NCBI GenBank assembly: GCA_963807355.1 | Contig: CAWEBX010000022.1 | Coordinates: forward strand, 78,092 to 142,091 | Direction of reading: 5' to 3' | Origin: Nitrobacter sp963807355 | Lineage (GTDB): Bacteria; Pseudomonadota; Alphaproteobacteria; Rhizobiales; Xanthobacteraceae | DNA length: 64,000 bases | Shown here: piece by piece, positions 47,747-56,754 of the stretch | Numbering within the stretch: the stretch's first letter is position 1 | How the letters are laid out: each line of letters starts with the position of its first letter | Notes under the pieces: model-generated | The model's database searches: none | What the model saw: the letters and a program-made list of their open reading frames with translations, nothing else | What the model was told of the DNA's origin: nothing | Position numbers and translations under genes: made by a program

Positions 47747-48397
47747 ATGAATCCAGCGCGTAAAGGGCCTGGCAGGGACCGTCGTCACACCGACGATGCA
47801 GATACGGAGACTGATGACCGCAACTATCTGGACGGCCAGCTGCTGATTGCTATGCCGGTGATGGAAGATGAGCGGTTCGCACGATCCGTGATCTATGTTT
47901 GCGCGCACTCGTCCGAGGGAGCGATGGGTATTATCCTCAATCGCCCTGCCGGGAGCGTCGACTTCACTGATTTGCTGGTGCAACTCGACATCATCAAGCG
48001 AACCGACCAGATCAAGCTGCCGGAAACCGCCGAGACGATGAAAGTGATGAAAGGCGGCCCGGTCGAAACCGGCCGCGGCTTCGTTCTGCACTCGAGCGAT
48101 TTCTTCATCGAAGATGCGACGCTGCCCATTGACGAGGGCATCTGCCTGACCGCGACGCTCGATATTTTGGAAGCTATTGCCAAAGGCGCCGGCCCAAAAC
48201 ACGCGATCCTGGCGCTTGGTTATGCCGGCTGGGCGCCGGGTCAGCTGGAGACGGAAATCCAGGACAATGGATGGTTGCATTGCCCGGCTGATCAGGACCT
48301 GATCTTCGGCCACGATATCGAGGACAAATATATTCGCGCGCTGCACAAGATCGGCATCGATCCGGGCATGTTGTCGAACGAAGCCGGTCACGCCTGA
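47747..48397 (+). CDS. YqgE/AlgH family protein
   Basis: 216 aa from MNPARKGPG; a longer frame opens at 47690, but the extra residues do not fit the family. YLDGQLLIAMPVMEDERFARSVIYVCAHSSEGAMGI-type core (visible as LLIAMPVM, FARSVIYVCAH, GAMGIILNRP), KGGPVETGRGFVLHS, and LGYAGWAPGQLETEIQDNGWL are the DUF179 signatures. YqgE is a conserved protein of unknown function; in Pseudomonas AlgH affects alginate. Confidence 0.9.
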   Translation: MNPARKGPGRDRRHTDDADTETDDRNYLDGQLLIAMPVMEDERFARSVIYVCAHSSEGAMGIILNRPAGSVDFTDLLVQLDIIKRTDQIKLPETAETMKVMKGGPVETGRGFVLHSSDFFIEDATLPIDEGICLTATLDILEAIAKGAGPKHAILALGYAGWAPGQLETEIQDNGWLHCPADQDLIFGHDIEDKYIRALHKIGIDPGMLSNEAGHA

Positions 48398-48441
48398 GCG
48401 AGCCGAGGTTTTGCCTTTCGGGCGTTACGCACTGGCCGGTT

Positions 48442-51324
48442 TCAGCTTGCCGCCTCAAGCCGCTCCTGGGCCAGGAGCCGCATCGTCGCATCGGCGTCCA
48501 TCGGCTCGCCGAATGCGAAGCCTTGCGCGTATTCGCAGCCCATCTGATAGAGTTCTACCGCATCAGAGTCGGTTTCAGCGCCTTCGGCGACAACGTCCAT
48601 GCTGAGATCGTGCGCCATTGCGATGATCGACTTGAGAATGACAGGCCGCGTGCCCCGGGTTGTGGTGCGCACGAACGATTGGTCGATCTTGATGGTGTCG
48701 AGCGGGAAACGCTGCAGGTACGATAGCGAGGAATAGCCCGTACCGAAATCGTCAAGCGAGAGCCCGACGCCAAGTTCGCGAATTCGTTGCAGCATCTGCG
48801 CTGCATGTTCGGGATTTTCCATGACCAGCGATTCCGTCAGTTCAAGCTTCAGTGTGCCGCGCGCAATTGATGAGCGCGACAGCACCGAGCGGATGTCGTG
48901 GATCAGATCATGCCGCAGCAATTGGCGCGAAGAGACGTTGACGCTGGCGAAAATCGGTGGTTGCGACCGGATGGTGCGCTGCCAGACCGCGAGTTGGCGC
49001 GTGGTCTGGTCCATCACGAACGTCCCGAGATCGACAATCAGGCCGGCTTCCTCGGCGATGGTGATGAATTCGTCCGGCGCCATCCGCCCAAGCTTGGGGT
49101 GATCCCACCGTGCCAGCGCTTCGAAACCCGCGATCGAGCGGTCCTCCAGCCGGACGATAGGCTGGTACAGGATGGCGATCTCACGCCGCTCGATGGCGCG
49201 CCGCAACTCCGCCTCGAGCGATAGCCGATCGTTTTTCCGGGCGCGCATCGCGGGTTTGTAAACGTCGATCCGATCGCCGCCGATCCGCTTGGAATGGTAC
49301 ATCGCAAGTTCAGCGTCCTTGATGATCTCCTCCGTCAACTGCGTCTGAGGGTCGCTCAGCGCGAGACCGATCGACGCGGTCAGGAAGATTTCGCGGTCAT
49401 TGAAGGTGATCGGAGCGCGGATGGTCTTGCGGATGGTTTCGGCGAACGCGGTGATGCGGGGCGGGTCCTGCTCCGACAACAGGATGAGGCCGAACTGGTC
49501 GCCGGAAAGTCGCGCCAGCGTATCCTGTGGCTTCAGGATGCGCGTCAACCGCCGTGCCAGCGTCAGCAGGATCGAATCCCCGACCGCGATACCGACGGAA
49601 TCGTTGACCTGCTTGAAACGGTCGAGGTCGATTACCATCAGGGTCGGCCGCAGGCTCGGCATGGTCTTGGCGAAGGTCGCGACCGCGTTGAGACGGTCGA
49701 TAAAAAGCTTGCGATTTGGAAGGCCGGTCAGGTTGTCGTGCACCGAATCGTGGAGCATCCGCTCCTCGGCTTTCCTGGTCTCGGTGACATCGGTGAGAGT
49801 TCCGACCACGCGTGAAACCTCGCCGTCGGACCCGACCACCGGGCGCGCTTTCAGTGCGAACCACATGAAATGGCCGTCGGACATGCGCAGCCGGAAGTCC
49901 TGCACAAGCCGTCCCCGACGCTGTTCGAGTACGCTGTCCAGCGCCGCGCGGAACCGGTCCTGATCGAGCGGATGCAGCACCTCCAGCCAGGTCGCCGCCG
50001 GACCCTCGAGCGCACCGCGTTTAAGGCCGAGCAGGCTTTCGGTCTCGGGACTGGTGAAGACCTTGTCGGCGGAGACGTCCCAGTCCCAGACCAGATCGCC
50101 CGCGCCGGTCAACGCGAGAGCGCGGCGCTCGACGTCGGATACGACGCCCGAGGTGCTGCCTCCGCCAGCGAAAGCATGCTGCATTACCGTGAATCCGATC
50201 AGCATCACGATCAGCACGAGGCCGCCGAGCAGGGCGGGGCCCACGATGTCGTTGATGACTTTGCCTTCGATCGCCATTCCGGCGGCGCTGACCCACACCA
50301 CCAGCAGGAACCAGGTCGGGATCAGCAATACGGCGCGATCGAAGCCGTGAACCGCGAGATAGACGATCAGTCCGAAGCCGAATATGGCGATCAGCGCGAG
50401 CGAAATCCGCGCGATGCCAGAGGCCACCGCCGGATCGAACAGGGCAAGCGCCACCAGCGAGCCGAGGAAGGCTAGCCAGCCAAGGGTGATATGCGAATAG
50501 CGGACGTGCCAGCGATTGAGATTGAGATAGGCGAACAGGAATACGAGCAGCGTTGCCGCGAGAATCGCCTCGCCCGAGGCGCGCCAGACCCGCTCAGCGC
50601 CGGCCGACATGTCCAGCACCTTGCCCCAGAAGCCGAAATCGACGCCGATATAGACCAGCACCGCCCAGGCAAGCGCCGCGGCGGCAGGAAACATGATGCT
50701 TCCCTTGACCACGAACAGGATGGTTAGCACCAGGGCCAGCAACCCGGAGATGCCGATGACGATGCCCTGATAGAGGGTGAAGGAATTGACCTTGTCCTTG
50801 TAGGCGTCGGGCTCCCAGAGATAAAGCTGCGGCAGCTTGTCGGTGCGCAGTTCCATGACGAAAGTAATGACGGCGCCCGGATCGAGCGTGATGCGGAAGA
50901 CGTCGGCGGTGGCGCTCTCCTGCCGCTCCGGGCGATCACCGGTCGATGGCGTGATGGTCGCGATGCGCGATTGTCCGAGATCCGGCCAGAGCAGTCCCGA
51001 AGACACGAGGCGGTAATGCGGTGCGACGATCAGGCGATCCAATTGATCGTCGGTGTTGTTGGCGAGCGCGAAAACGACCCAGTGCTGGCCGCCTTCCCGC
51101 GCGCGCACCTCAATGCGGCGAATGATACCGTCGGTGCCGGGCGCGGTCGAGACTTGAATGCGGTCTGAGTCGCTGTGCTGATGATCGAGGATGGCGGTGA
51201 GGTCGATGGCGGGCGCGTCGCTGCGGACGCTGACGGCGTCGACTGCGCGTGCCGGCGATGCCGCGACGAAAATCATGAGGGCCAGCGAAAGACACGCAAG
51301 CCACCTGATCGCACGCAATGTCAT
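48442..51324 (-). CDS. Membrane GGDEF/EAL protein with degenerate GGDEF site
   Basis: 960 aa, intact. Signal peptide (1-27), periplasmic domain to about 180, seven membrane helices (about 183-385, 7TM-DISM-like), PAS (about 400-515, DLVWDWDVSADKVF), GGDEF (about 525-690) and EAL (about 700-950). The catalytic loop reads SGDQF (607-611) in place of GGDEF, so cyclase activity is doubtful. The EAL site is complete: EAL 735-737, NVSSRQ, ELTES 828-832, SLDDFGTGYSS (DD at 858-859) and AEGAET. So it is probably a c-di-GMP phosphodiesterase with a regulatory GGDEF domain. Confidence 0.92.
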   Translation of the reverse strand: MTLRAIRWLACLSLALMIFVAASPARAVDAVSVRSDAPAIDLTAILDHQHSDSDRIQVSTAPGTDGIIRRIEVRAREGGQHWVVFALANNTDDQLDRLIVAPHYRLVSSGLLWPDLGQSRIATITPSTGDRPERQESATADVFRITLDPGAVITFVMELRTDKLPQLYLWEPDAYKDKVNSFTLYQGIVIGISGLLALVLTILFVVKGSIMFPAAAALAWAVLVYIGVDFGFWGKVLDMSAGAERVWRASGEAILAATLLVFLFAYLNLNRWHVRYSHITLGWLAFLGSLVALALFDPAVASGIARISLALIAIFGFGLIVYLAVHGFDRAVLLIPTWFLLVVWVSAAGMAIEGKVINDIVGPALLGGLVLIVMLIGFTVMQHAFAGGGSTSGVVSDVERRALALTGAGDLVWDWDVSADKVFTSPETESLLGLKRGALEGPAATWLEVLHPLDQDRFRAALDSVLEQRRGRLVQDFRLRMSDGHFMWFALKARPVVGSDGEVSRVVGTLTDVTETRKAEERMLHDSVHDNLTGLPNRKLFIDRLNAVATFAKTMPSLRPTLMVIDLDRFKQVNDSVGIAVGDSILLTLARRLTRILKPQDTLARLSGDQFGLILLSEQDPPRITAFAETIRKTIRAPITFNDREIFLTASIGLALSDPQTQLTEEIIKDAELAMYHSKRIGGDRIDVYKPAMRARKNDRLSLEAELRRAIERREIAILYQPIVRLEDRSIAGFEALARWDHPKLGRMAPDEFITIAEEAGLIVDLGTFVMDQTTRQLAVWQRTIRSQPPIFASVNVSSRQLLRHDLIHDIRSVLSRSSIARGTLKLELTESLVMENPEHAAQMLQRIRELGVGLSLDDFGTGYSSLSYLQRFPLDTIKIDQSFVRTTTRGTRPVILKSIIAMAHDLSMDVVAEGAETDSDAVELYQMGCEYAQGFAFGEPMDADATMRLLAQERLEAAS

Positions 51325-51536
51325 TTCCCCATGCTCAACATACAGTCCCGCCTTGTTGCGCGGGAGGAGATCGAGACCCGCGCGGAGACGATCTTGGATG
51401 TCACAGACCTGGATTTCACAGAAATGAAAGCGAACCCGTGCAAACCCGTCACCTGCTCTCGCCGAACCAGCCGACCGCGCGAGATAGATGACACAATTTC
51501 AAAAGGAATTATAGGCTCCCGCAGGTTCGCAGGAAT

Positions 51537-52535
51537 TTAAACTGTCAACACAATTTTGCCCACATGCGCGCTGGTTTCCATCCGCCGATGAGCTTCCGCT
51601 GCCTTGTCGAGCGGGAAGCTGCTGTCGATCAGCGGCTTGATTCGTCCCTCGTGCATCAAGGGCAGCACTTTGGCTTCGATGGCACCGACCATCAAGGCCT
51701 TGTCTGCAACCGACCGCGGCCGCAGCGTCGAACCGGTATGGTGCAGCCGCTTCACCATCAGCTTGGCGAAATTAACGGTTGCCTTCGCACCATTTAGAAA
51801 TGCGATCTGCACGATGCGGCCTTCGAGCGCGGCGGCATCGTAGTTCTTCTCGATGTAGTCGCCGCCGACCATATCGAGGATGAGATTGGCGCCTGCGCCG
51901 GCCGTCATCGCCTTCACCTCCGCGACGAAATCCTGGAGCTTGTAGTTGATGGCGTGATCGGCACCGAGGCTAAGACAGGCGTCGGCCTTCTCCTTTGATC
52001 CGACGGTCACGATCGTCCTTGCACCGAGCGCCTTGGCGAGTTGAATCGCCATAGTGCCGATGCCCGATGAGCCGCCGTGTATCAGCAACGTCTCGCCTGC
52101 TTTCAATGCGCCGCGCTCGAACACGTTGTGCCACACCGTCATCAGGGTTTCCGGTGTAGCGCCGGCTTCAATCATGGAGAACCCGAGGGGGATCGGCATC
52201 GCGATCGATTCATGCGCGACGCAGTATTGTGCGTATCCGCCGCCCGAGACCAGCGACATCACTTTGTCGCCGAGTTGATACTTGCTTGCGCCTTCGCCAA
52301 GCGCAGCTATCTCGCCGGCGACTTCCAGGCCGGGCAGATCGCTGGCGCCGGGTGGTGGGGGATAGCTGCCGGAGCGCTGTAGGATATCCGGCCGGTTGAC
52401 GCCGGCCACCGCGACCTTGATCAGGATTTCGTTTGTGCCGGGTGAGGGAACCGGACGAATCTCCGGCAGAAGAACCTCCGGGCCACCGGGCTTGCTGATG
52501 CCGATGGCGGTCATTTGCGCTGGTGGCTTATCCAT
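51537..52535 (-). CDS. NAD(P)H quinone oxidoreductase, zinc-free MDR family
   Basis: 332 aa, intact. PIG3/QOR-type medium-chain dehydrogenase: VAGVNRPDILQRSGSYPPPPG, LPGLEVAGEIAALGEG, IHGGSSGIGTMAIQLAKALGA (NADPH fold) and LDMVGGDYIEKN. The zinc ligands of alcohol dehydrogenases are absent, as expected for quinone reductases. It lies upstream of the GGDEF/EAL gene on the same strand, with a 212-base gap, and is divergent from the DUF1192 gene. Confidence 0.92.
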   Translation of the reverse strand: MDKPPAQMTAIGISKPGGPEVLLPEIRPVPSPGTNEILIKVAVAGVNRPDILQRSGSYPPPPGASDLPGLEVAGEIAALGEGASKYQLGDKVMSLVSGGGYAQYCVAHESIAMPIPLGFSMIEAGATPETLMTVWHNVFERGALKAGETLLIHGGSSGIGTMAIQLAKALGARTIVTVGSKEKADACLSLGADHAINYKLQDFVAEVKAMTAGAGANLILDMVGGDYIEKNYDAAALEGRIVQIAFLNGAKATVNFAKLMVKRLHHTGSTLRPRSVADKALMVGAIEAKVLPLMHEGRIKPLIDSSFPLDKAAEAHRRMETSAHVGKIVLTV

Positions 52536-52579
52536 GGGTCGTCACCGGGGAAACCGCGGGAAAGACGGTCCGACGCTGA

Positions 52580-52640
52580 CTATAGCGTTTTCAAGCGATG
52601 TGCGTACCAATTCGTGTGAGAAGCCCGTCACCAAACAAAC
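52580..52640. repeat. Decayed palindromic repeat, second type (reverse orientation)
   Basis: ATAGCGTTTTCAAGCGATGT, ACCAATTCGTGTGAGAAG and CCAAACAAAC match, with several changes, the reverse complement of 11640-11690 and 34139-34193. Confidence 0.55.
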
Positions 52641-52751
52641 TCGTCACGGTCGGGCCTCGGATTGCATGAGAAGCGAATAAGCTCTGGACAGCCGGCCGCG
52701 AACTGGAAAAACCTGTGACGACGGGCTCTTGAGCCGCAGCGGGACGGGCGC

Positions 52752-52940
52752 ATGACCATCGACGACGACGAACCCAGGAAAAAGATCACGCATGACATCG
52801 GGCAGGATCTCTCGCTGCTTTCGGTGAACGAACTCGAGGAGCGTATCGGGCTGCTGACGGCCGAGATCCAGCGCCTGCGGGAGGCTGAAGTGAAGAAGCG
52901 CGCCTCGAAGGATGCGGCTGACCGTTTTTTCAAGTCTTGA
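52752..52940 (+). CDS. DUF1192 family protein
   Basis: 62 aa. Short acidic N-terminus (MTIDDDEPRKK), then the family core LSLLSVNELEERIGLLTAEIQRLREAEVKK, which would form a coiled coil, and a basic end. DUF1192 proteins are small, conserved in alphaproteobacteria and of unknown function. In this window it is followed 600 bases later by a DUF1465 gene on the same strand. Confidence 0.88.
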   Translation: MTIDDDEPRKKITHDIGQDLSLLSVNELEERIGLLTAEIQRLREAEVKKRASKDAADRFFKS

Positions 52941-53244
52941 GATTTAAGTCTTGAGAGATGTCTTATGTCCGGCTCTGAAGCCAGGACGAGCGAAGTTGCT
53001 CCAAATGTGCCGAGCAGCAGACGCGAAACGGATAAGGAAGGATTGTCGGTCTGGACTGGTCCGACCGGTTCCCCCGGTGCCTGCATGGCCGGGGAGCGCC
53101 CTGCCCAAACTGCAAACAAAAGCTGAAGAAATTCGTTCGTTTACGATTAATTAAGCTTTCCCGACTATGACTGAAATGTCCTTCATTGGACACCGAGTGG
53201 CTTCCTGTCCACTCTGTTTGACGCCTCCCTGTTATCAACTTCAG
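52941..53244 (+). other. Spacer with a candidate small RNA and an unsupported 53-codon frame
   Basis: A 53-codon frame at 52965-53126 (starts MSGSEARTSEVAPN) is open but has no ribosome site or family. From about 53140 the sequence becomes AT-rich (TTCGTTTACGATTAATTAAG), then continues through CACCGAGTGGCTTCCTGTCC and GCCTCCCTGTT to a strong plus-strand terminator at 53245. A promoter-like AT stretch, about 110 bases without a frame and an own terminator suggest a small RNA of roughly 53160-53271. Confidence 0.35.
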
Positions 53245-53271
53245 GCCGCCGGAAACGGCGGCTCTTTTTTT
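53245..53271 (+). terminator. Rho-independent terminator
   Basis: Perfect 7-bp stem GCCGCCG / CGGCGGC with a GAAA loop, then TCTTTTTTTG. It lies 300 bases after DUF1192, the nearest plus-strand gene, so it may end a small RNA. Confidence 0.88.
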
Positions 53272-53446
53272 GTTTTGCCTGCGTCATCTTACTGCGTCAT
53301 TTTGCTTGGCGTTATCCTCGCAATGTCGCCTTGAATATTAACCCTTATTGATCCTTGCCGATATCTGGCGCTGGACTCCCGCTCCGCGGCGCGCAATGAT
53401 TTGTTCATCATAAGCCGGCGCGAAGAAGCCGGCGGGCGGCCAAAGG

Positions 53447-53545
53447 TGTATTCGCAAAATGGATACCGGCCGTCGCGATCAGGATGTACGTAAGTTATTG
53501 ATTTAATGAATTTTCTTGCGGTAACCGGATTTCACTGCGTGAGGC
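53447..53545. repeat. Decayed palindromic dispersed repeat, copy 3
   Basis: TATTCGCAAAATGGATACCG, GCGATCAGGATGTACGTAAG, TTATTGATTT, ATTTTCTTGCGGTAACCGG and ATTTCACTGCGTGAGG follow the same order as 6658-6769 with many changes. It directly precedes the DUF1465 start. Confidence 0.6.
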
Positions 53546-53552
53546 GTGAACC

Positions 53553-54074
53553 ATGTTCGATCCATCGGCAGGCGACACCGGTCTTGTCCAGTTCAGCGAA
53601 CATCTCGCCGGCTCTTCCGTCTTCACCGCCTTGTTCCGGGAAGGCATGGATCTGGTCGAGGAAACCGCTGCCTATCTCGATGGTGATGGCCGCACCGAGG
53701 CGAAATCGCTCGAACGTTCAGTCAGCCTGACCTACGCCACCGAAAGCATGAGGCTGACAACTCGGCTGATGCAACTCGCTTCGTGGCTCTTGCTGCATCG
53801 CGCCGTGAAGGAAGGCGAGATGACGCTGGCACAGGCCAATCGCGAAAAGACCAGGGTCAAGCTGTCGGCGGCGGATCCCGGTGCGCAGGACATGATCGCA
53901 AAATTGCCGTGGCAGTTGCAGGATCTGATCGAGCGGTCGATGAATTTGCAGGCGCGGGTACGGCGCCTCGATACCACCATCCATGCGCCGCCTGTAGAGC
54001 ATGGGACGGCCGGTAATCCGCTGGTGTCGCAACTCGACCGTCTCAGGGAAGCATTCGAGCGCCAGACCGGCTGA
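53553..54074 (+). CDS. DUF1465 family protein
   Basis: 173 aa, intact. Core signatures FSEHLAGSSVFTALFREGMDLVEETAAYLDG-type (seen as VFTALFREGMDLVEETAAYL), LTYATESMRLTTRLMQLASWLL and REAVKEGEMTLAQA-like HRAVKEGEMTLAQANREKTRV. Mostly helical, cytoplasmic, conserved in alphaproteobacteria. Members are often annotated as regulator protein because related genes sit near cell-cycle regulators, but no activity is known. The start is inside the repeat's end. Confidence 0.87.
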   Translation: MFDPSAGDTGLVQFSEHLAGSSVFTALFREGMDLVEETAAYLDGDGRTEAKSLERSVSLTYATESMRLTTRLMQLASWLLLHRAVKEGEMTLAQANREKTRVKLSAADPGAQDMIAKLPWQLQDLIERSMNLQARVRRLDTTIHAPPVEHGTAGNPLVSQLDRLREAFERQTG

Positions 54075-54199
54075 CCCCACCGAGAAAGTCGCAACGGGAC
54101 GGTCTCGGCTGTCGTGCTTTGATGCCGCATGTTTTTGAAGGCGCAGCGCAACGAGAGCGCTTCACCTCTTGATGGAACGCGCTCATTTCCGATGTCATG

Positions 54200-54300
54200 C
54201 GAGCCGGCGGGCCGGCAAGCCGATAAAAGATCCGCTAAGCGGTCTCCTCAGAACCTCCGGATTGTTTCGGCGTGATGCGCCTCGCAATGACGCGATCTCG
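54200..54300. repeat. Remnant of dispersed intergenic repeats
   Basis: Contains GAGCCGGCGGGCCGGC, ATCCGCTAAGCGGTCTCCTC and GCGCCTCGCAATGACGC, phrases typical of dispersed elements in this family (compare 21797-21897). No gene is seen in 54075-54315. Confidence 0.4.
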
Positions 54301-54315
54301 GATTGAGTTTTAAAC

Positions 54316-54543
54316 TCAGTCCTTCTTGAGGAAGCCCGAGAATTTTTTCTGGAACCGGGAGACGCGGCCGCCGCGGTCGAGAATCTGTTGGGAACCGCCG
54401 GTCCATGCTGGATGCGACTTGGAATCGATGTCGAGGTTCAGCGTATCGCCGTCCTTGCCCCAGGTGGAACGGGTCAGGTACTCTGTTCCGTCGGTCATCA
54501 CGACCTTAATTGTATGATAATCCGGGTGAATTTCGGCTTTCAT
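54316..54543 (-). CDS. rpmE: Ribosomal protein bL31
   Basis: 75 aa from MKAEIHPDYHTIKVVMTDG, with AAGGACA upstream. HPDYHTIKV, STWGKDGDTLNLDIDSKSHPAWTG and GRVSRFQKKF are family signatures. The zinc-binding Cys residues of the C+ form are absent, so this is the zinc-free type usual in this group. Divergent from the ABC exporter gene. Confidence 0.95.
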   Translation of the reverse strand: MKAEIHPDYHTIKVVMTDGTEYLTRSTWGKDGDTLNLDIDSKSHPAWTGGSQQILDRGGRVSRFQKKFSGFLKKD

Positions 54544-54691
54544 GACGTGTCCTTGCAGGGCGGATGGTTTTGGGCGGATTTGGTCCGCTCTATATCGCAC
54601 CAAGGTTTGACGGACAAGCGCGCCTGTGCATTTGCCAGCGTGCGCGGGGGGGCATATTAGGTTGCCTTATCAGCAATAGCGTGGTCAGGCG

Positions 54692-56578
54692 ATGAGTCCG
54701 GTAGAAGTGCGTGAGAATACCTCGAAATCCGCGGCCGTCACCCTGCCGCTCGATGGTCCCTCAAAGGCCGGACCCGAGCCGGCCGGACCTGTCATAGCGG
54801 ATCAGGCCTCGCCGCCGGACGCCGGCGCCCGCGGCGGCGCCCGGTTGCGCCCGCTTCTCGCGCTCTTGCCTTATATCGCCCGCTACCGCGGTCAGGCGCT
54901 GCTTGCGCTTGTCGCCCTGGTCGTCGCTGCGCTGACGACGCTGGTCGTGCCGCTCGCAGTGCGCCGGATCATCGACTTCGGCTTCACGTCCGAAGGCGTC
55001 GCGATGATCAACAGCTACTTCACCATGATGATCGGCGTTGTCGCTGTCCTCGCCGGCGCCAGCGCGGCGCGGTATTTTCTGGTGACCACCACCGGCGAGC
55101 GCATCGTCTCCGATCTGAGGCGCGACGTTTTCGCCCACCTGATCTCGCTGTCGCCGGTGTTTTTCGACACCGCCCGCAGCGGCGAACTGGTCTCGCGGCT
55201 GACGGCCGATACAACCCAGATCAAGTCCGCGGTCGGCTCCTCGATATCGGTCGCGTTACGCAACGTCGTGCTGTTCCTCGGCGCGGCCTCGATGATGGTG
55301 ATCACCAGCCCGCGCCTGTCTGGCCTGGTGCTGGCGGCGATCCCGCTGATCGTCCTGCCGCTGGTCGCATTCGGACGCTGGGTGCGCCGCCTGTCGCGGA
55401 GCGCGCAGGATAATCTTGCGGAAGCCACGGCCTATGCCTCCGAACTGGTCGGCGGGATCAGGACGGTGCAGGCCTATACCAACGAGCGGCTTGCCGATGT
55501 CCGTTTCGGCGGCGAAGTCGAGCAGGCCTATCTGGCGGCGCGCAATTCGGCGCGCGCCCGTGCCGTGCTGACCGCGATCATCATCTTCATCGTTTTCACC
55601 AGCGTGGTCCTGATCCTCTGGATCGGTTCGCGCGACGTGCTGAGTGGCGACATGACACCGGGCCGCCTTGGCCAGTTTGTGCTGTATGCCGCGTTCGCCG
55701 CGACCGGTCTCGGCCAGCTCAGTGAAGTCTGGGGTGAGGTCGCCGCCGCATCCGGTGCGGCCGAGCGCCTCTTCGAGTTGCTTCGCGTCAAGCCAGTGAT
55801 CGCGGCGCCGCCATCACCGCGCGCTCTGCCGGCGCCGGCGCGCGGCGATGTCACGCTGGACAACGTCAGCTTCGCATATCCGTCGCGCCCGCAGGTCAAG
55901 GTGCTGGACGGTGTCTCGCTTGCCGTGAAGGCCGGTGAGAAGGTTGCCATCGTTGGCCCGTCAGGCGCGGGAAAAAGCACAATATTTCATCTGCTGCTGC
56001 GGTTCTACGATCCCGCCGCCGGCACCATCTCGTTCGACGGCGTTCCGCTGCGCACCGCCGATCCACGCGAGGTTCGCGCCCGCATCGCGCTGGTGCCGCA
56101 GGAATCGGTGATCTTTGCCGCGTCCGCCCGCGAGAATATCCGCTTCGGTCGGCCGGATGCGTCCGATGCCGAGGTCGAGCGTGCCGCCGAGCTGGCCCAT
56201 GCCACGGAGTTCATCTGCCGGTTGCCCGGTGGCTTCGAGGCGCTGCTCGGCGAACGCGGCGTGACGCTGTCCGGCGGACAGCGTCAGCGCATCGCCATCG
56301 CCCGCGCAATCCTGCGGGACGCGCCTCTCTTGCTGCTGGATGAGGCGACGTCGTCGCTCGACGCCGAATCTGAGACTTTGGTGCAGACCGCGCTGGAAGA
56401 ACTGATGAAGCACCGCACCACGCTGGTGATCGCGCATCGTCTCGCCACGGTACTTTCCTGCGACCGGATCATGGTCATGGATCAGGGACGGATCGTGGAG
56501 CAGGGCACGCACGCCTCGCTGGTGGCGGCAAATGGACTGTATGCCCGCTTGGCGCGGCTGCAATTCGAAGGGGTGTGA
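54692..56578 (+). CDS. ABC exporter, fused membrane and ATPase domains (MsbA-like)
   Basis: 628 aa, intact. About 55 residues of low-complexity N-terminus, six membrane helices (about 65-340; LALVALVVAALTTLVVPLAVR is the first), and a C-terminal ATPase: Walker A VGPSGAGKST (about 420-428), LVPQESVIFAASARENIRFG, signature LSGGQRQRIAIARAIL (about 526), Walker B LLLLDEATSSLD and the switch IAHRLATV. Family ABCB/MsbA-like; substrates may be lipids or drugs. It begins 90 bases from divergent rpmE. Confidence 0.92.
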   Translation: MSPVEVRENTSKSAAVTLPLDGPSKAGPEPAGPVIADQASPPDAGARGGARLRPLLALLPYIARYRGQALLALVALVVAALTTLVVPLAVRRIIDFGFTSEGVAMINSYFTMMIGVVAVLAGASAARYFLVTTTGERIVSDLRRDVFAHLISLSPVFFDTARSGELVSRLTADTTQIKSAVGSSISVALRNVVLFLGAASMMVITSPRLSGLVLAAIPLIVLPLVAFGRWVRRLSRSAQDNLAEATAYASELVGGIRTVQAYTNERLADVRFGGEVEQAYLAARNSARARAVLTAIIIFIVFTSVVLILWIGSRDVLSGDMTPGRLGQFVLYAAFAATGLGQLSEVWGEVAAASGAAERLFELLRVKPVIAAPPSPRALPAPARGDVTLDNVSFAYPSRPQVKVLDGVSLAVKAGEKVAIVGPSGAGKSTIFHLLLRFYDPAAGTISFDGVPLRTADPREVRARIALVPQESVIFAASARENIRFGRPDASDAEVERAAELAHATEFICRLPGGFEALLGERGVTLSGGQRQRIAIARAILRDAPLLLLDEATSSLDAESETLVQTALEELMKHRTTLVIAHRLATVLSCDRIMVMDQGRIVEQGTHASLVAANGLYARLARLQFEGV

Positions 56579-56754
56579 TTTTCCCTCTCCCCTTGCGGGA
56601 GTGGGCGTGATCTGAACGTTGGAAATTCCATAGTTTTTCTAATTGGTTAGTCAAACGGCAGTTCCGGCCTGTGTCCTTATATGTGTACTATTAGCCGCCT
56701 TGAGGTCCCCGGAAATGCCCGCTGAGTGGCCTTCCCGTTCGCCGCGTTGATCCC

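Noticed and set aside
52965..53126. 53-codon frame after DUF1192
   Set aside because: No ribosome-binding site, no signal or domain; overlaps a possible small-RNA region. Left unsupported.
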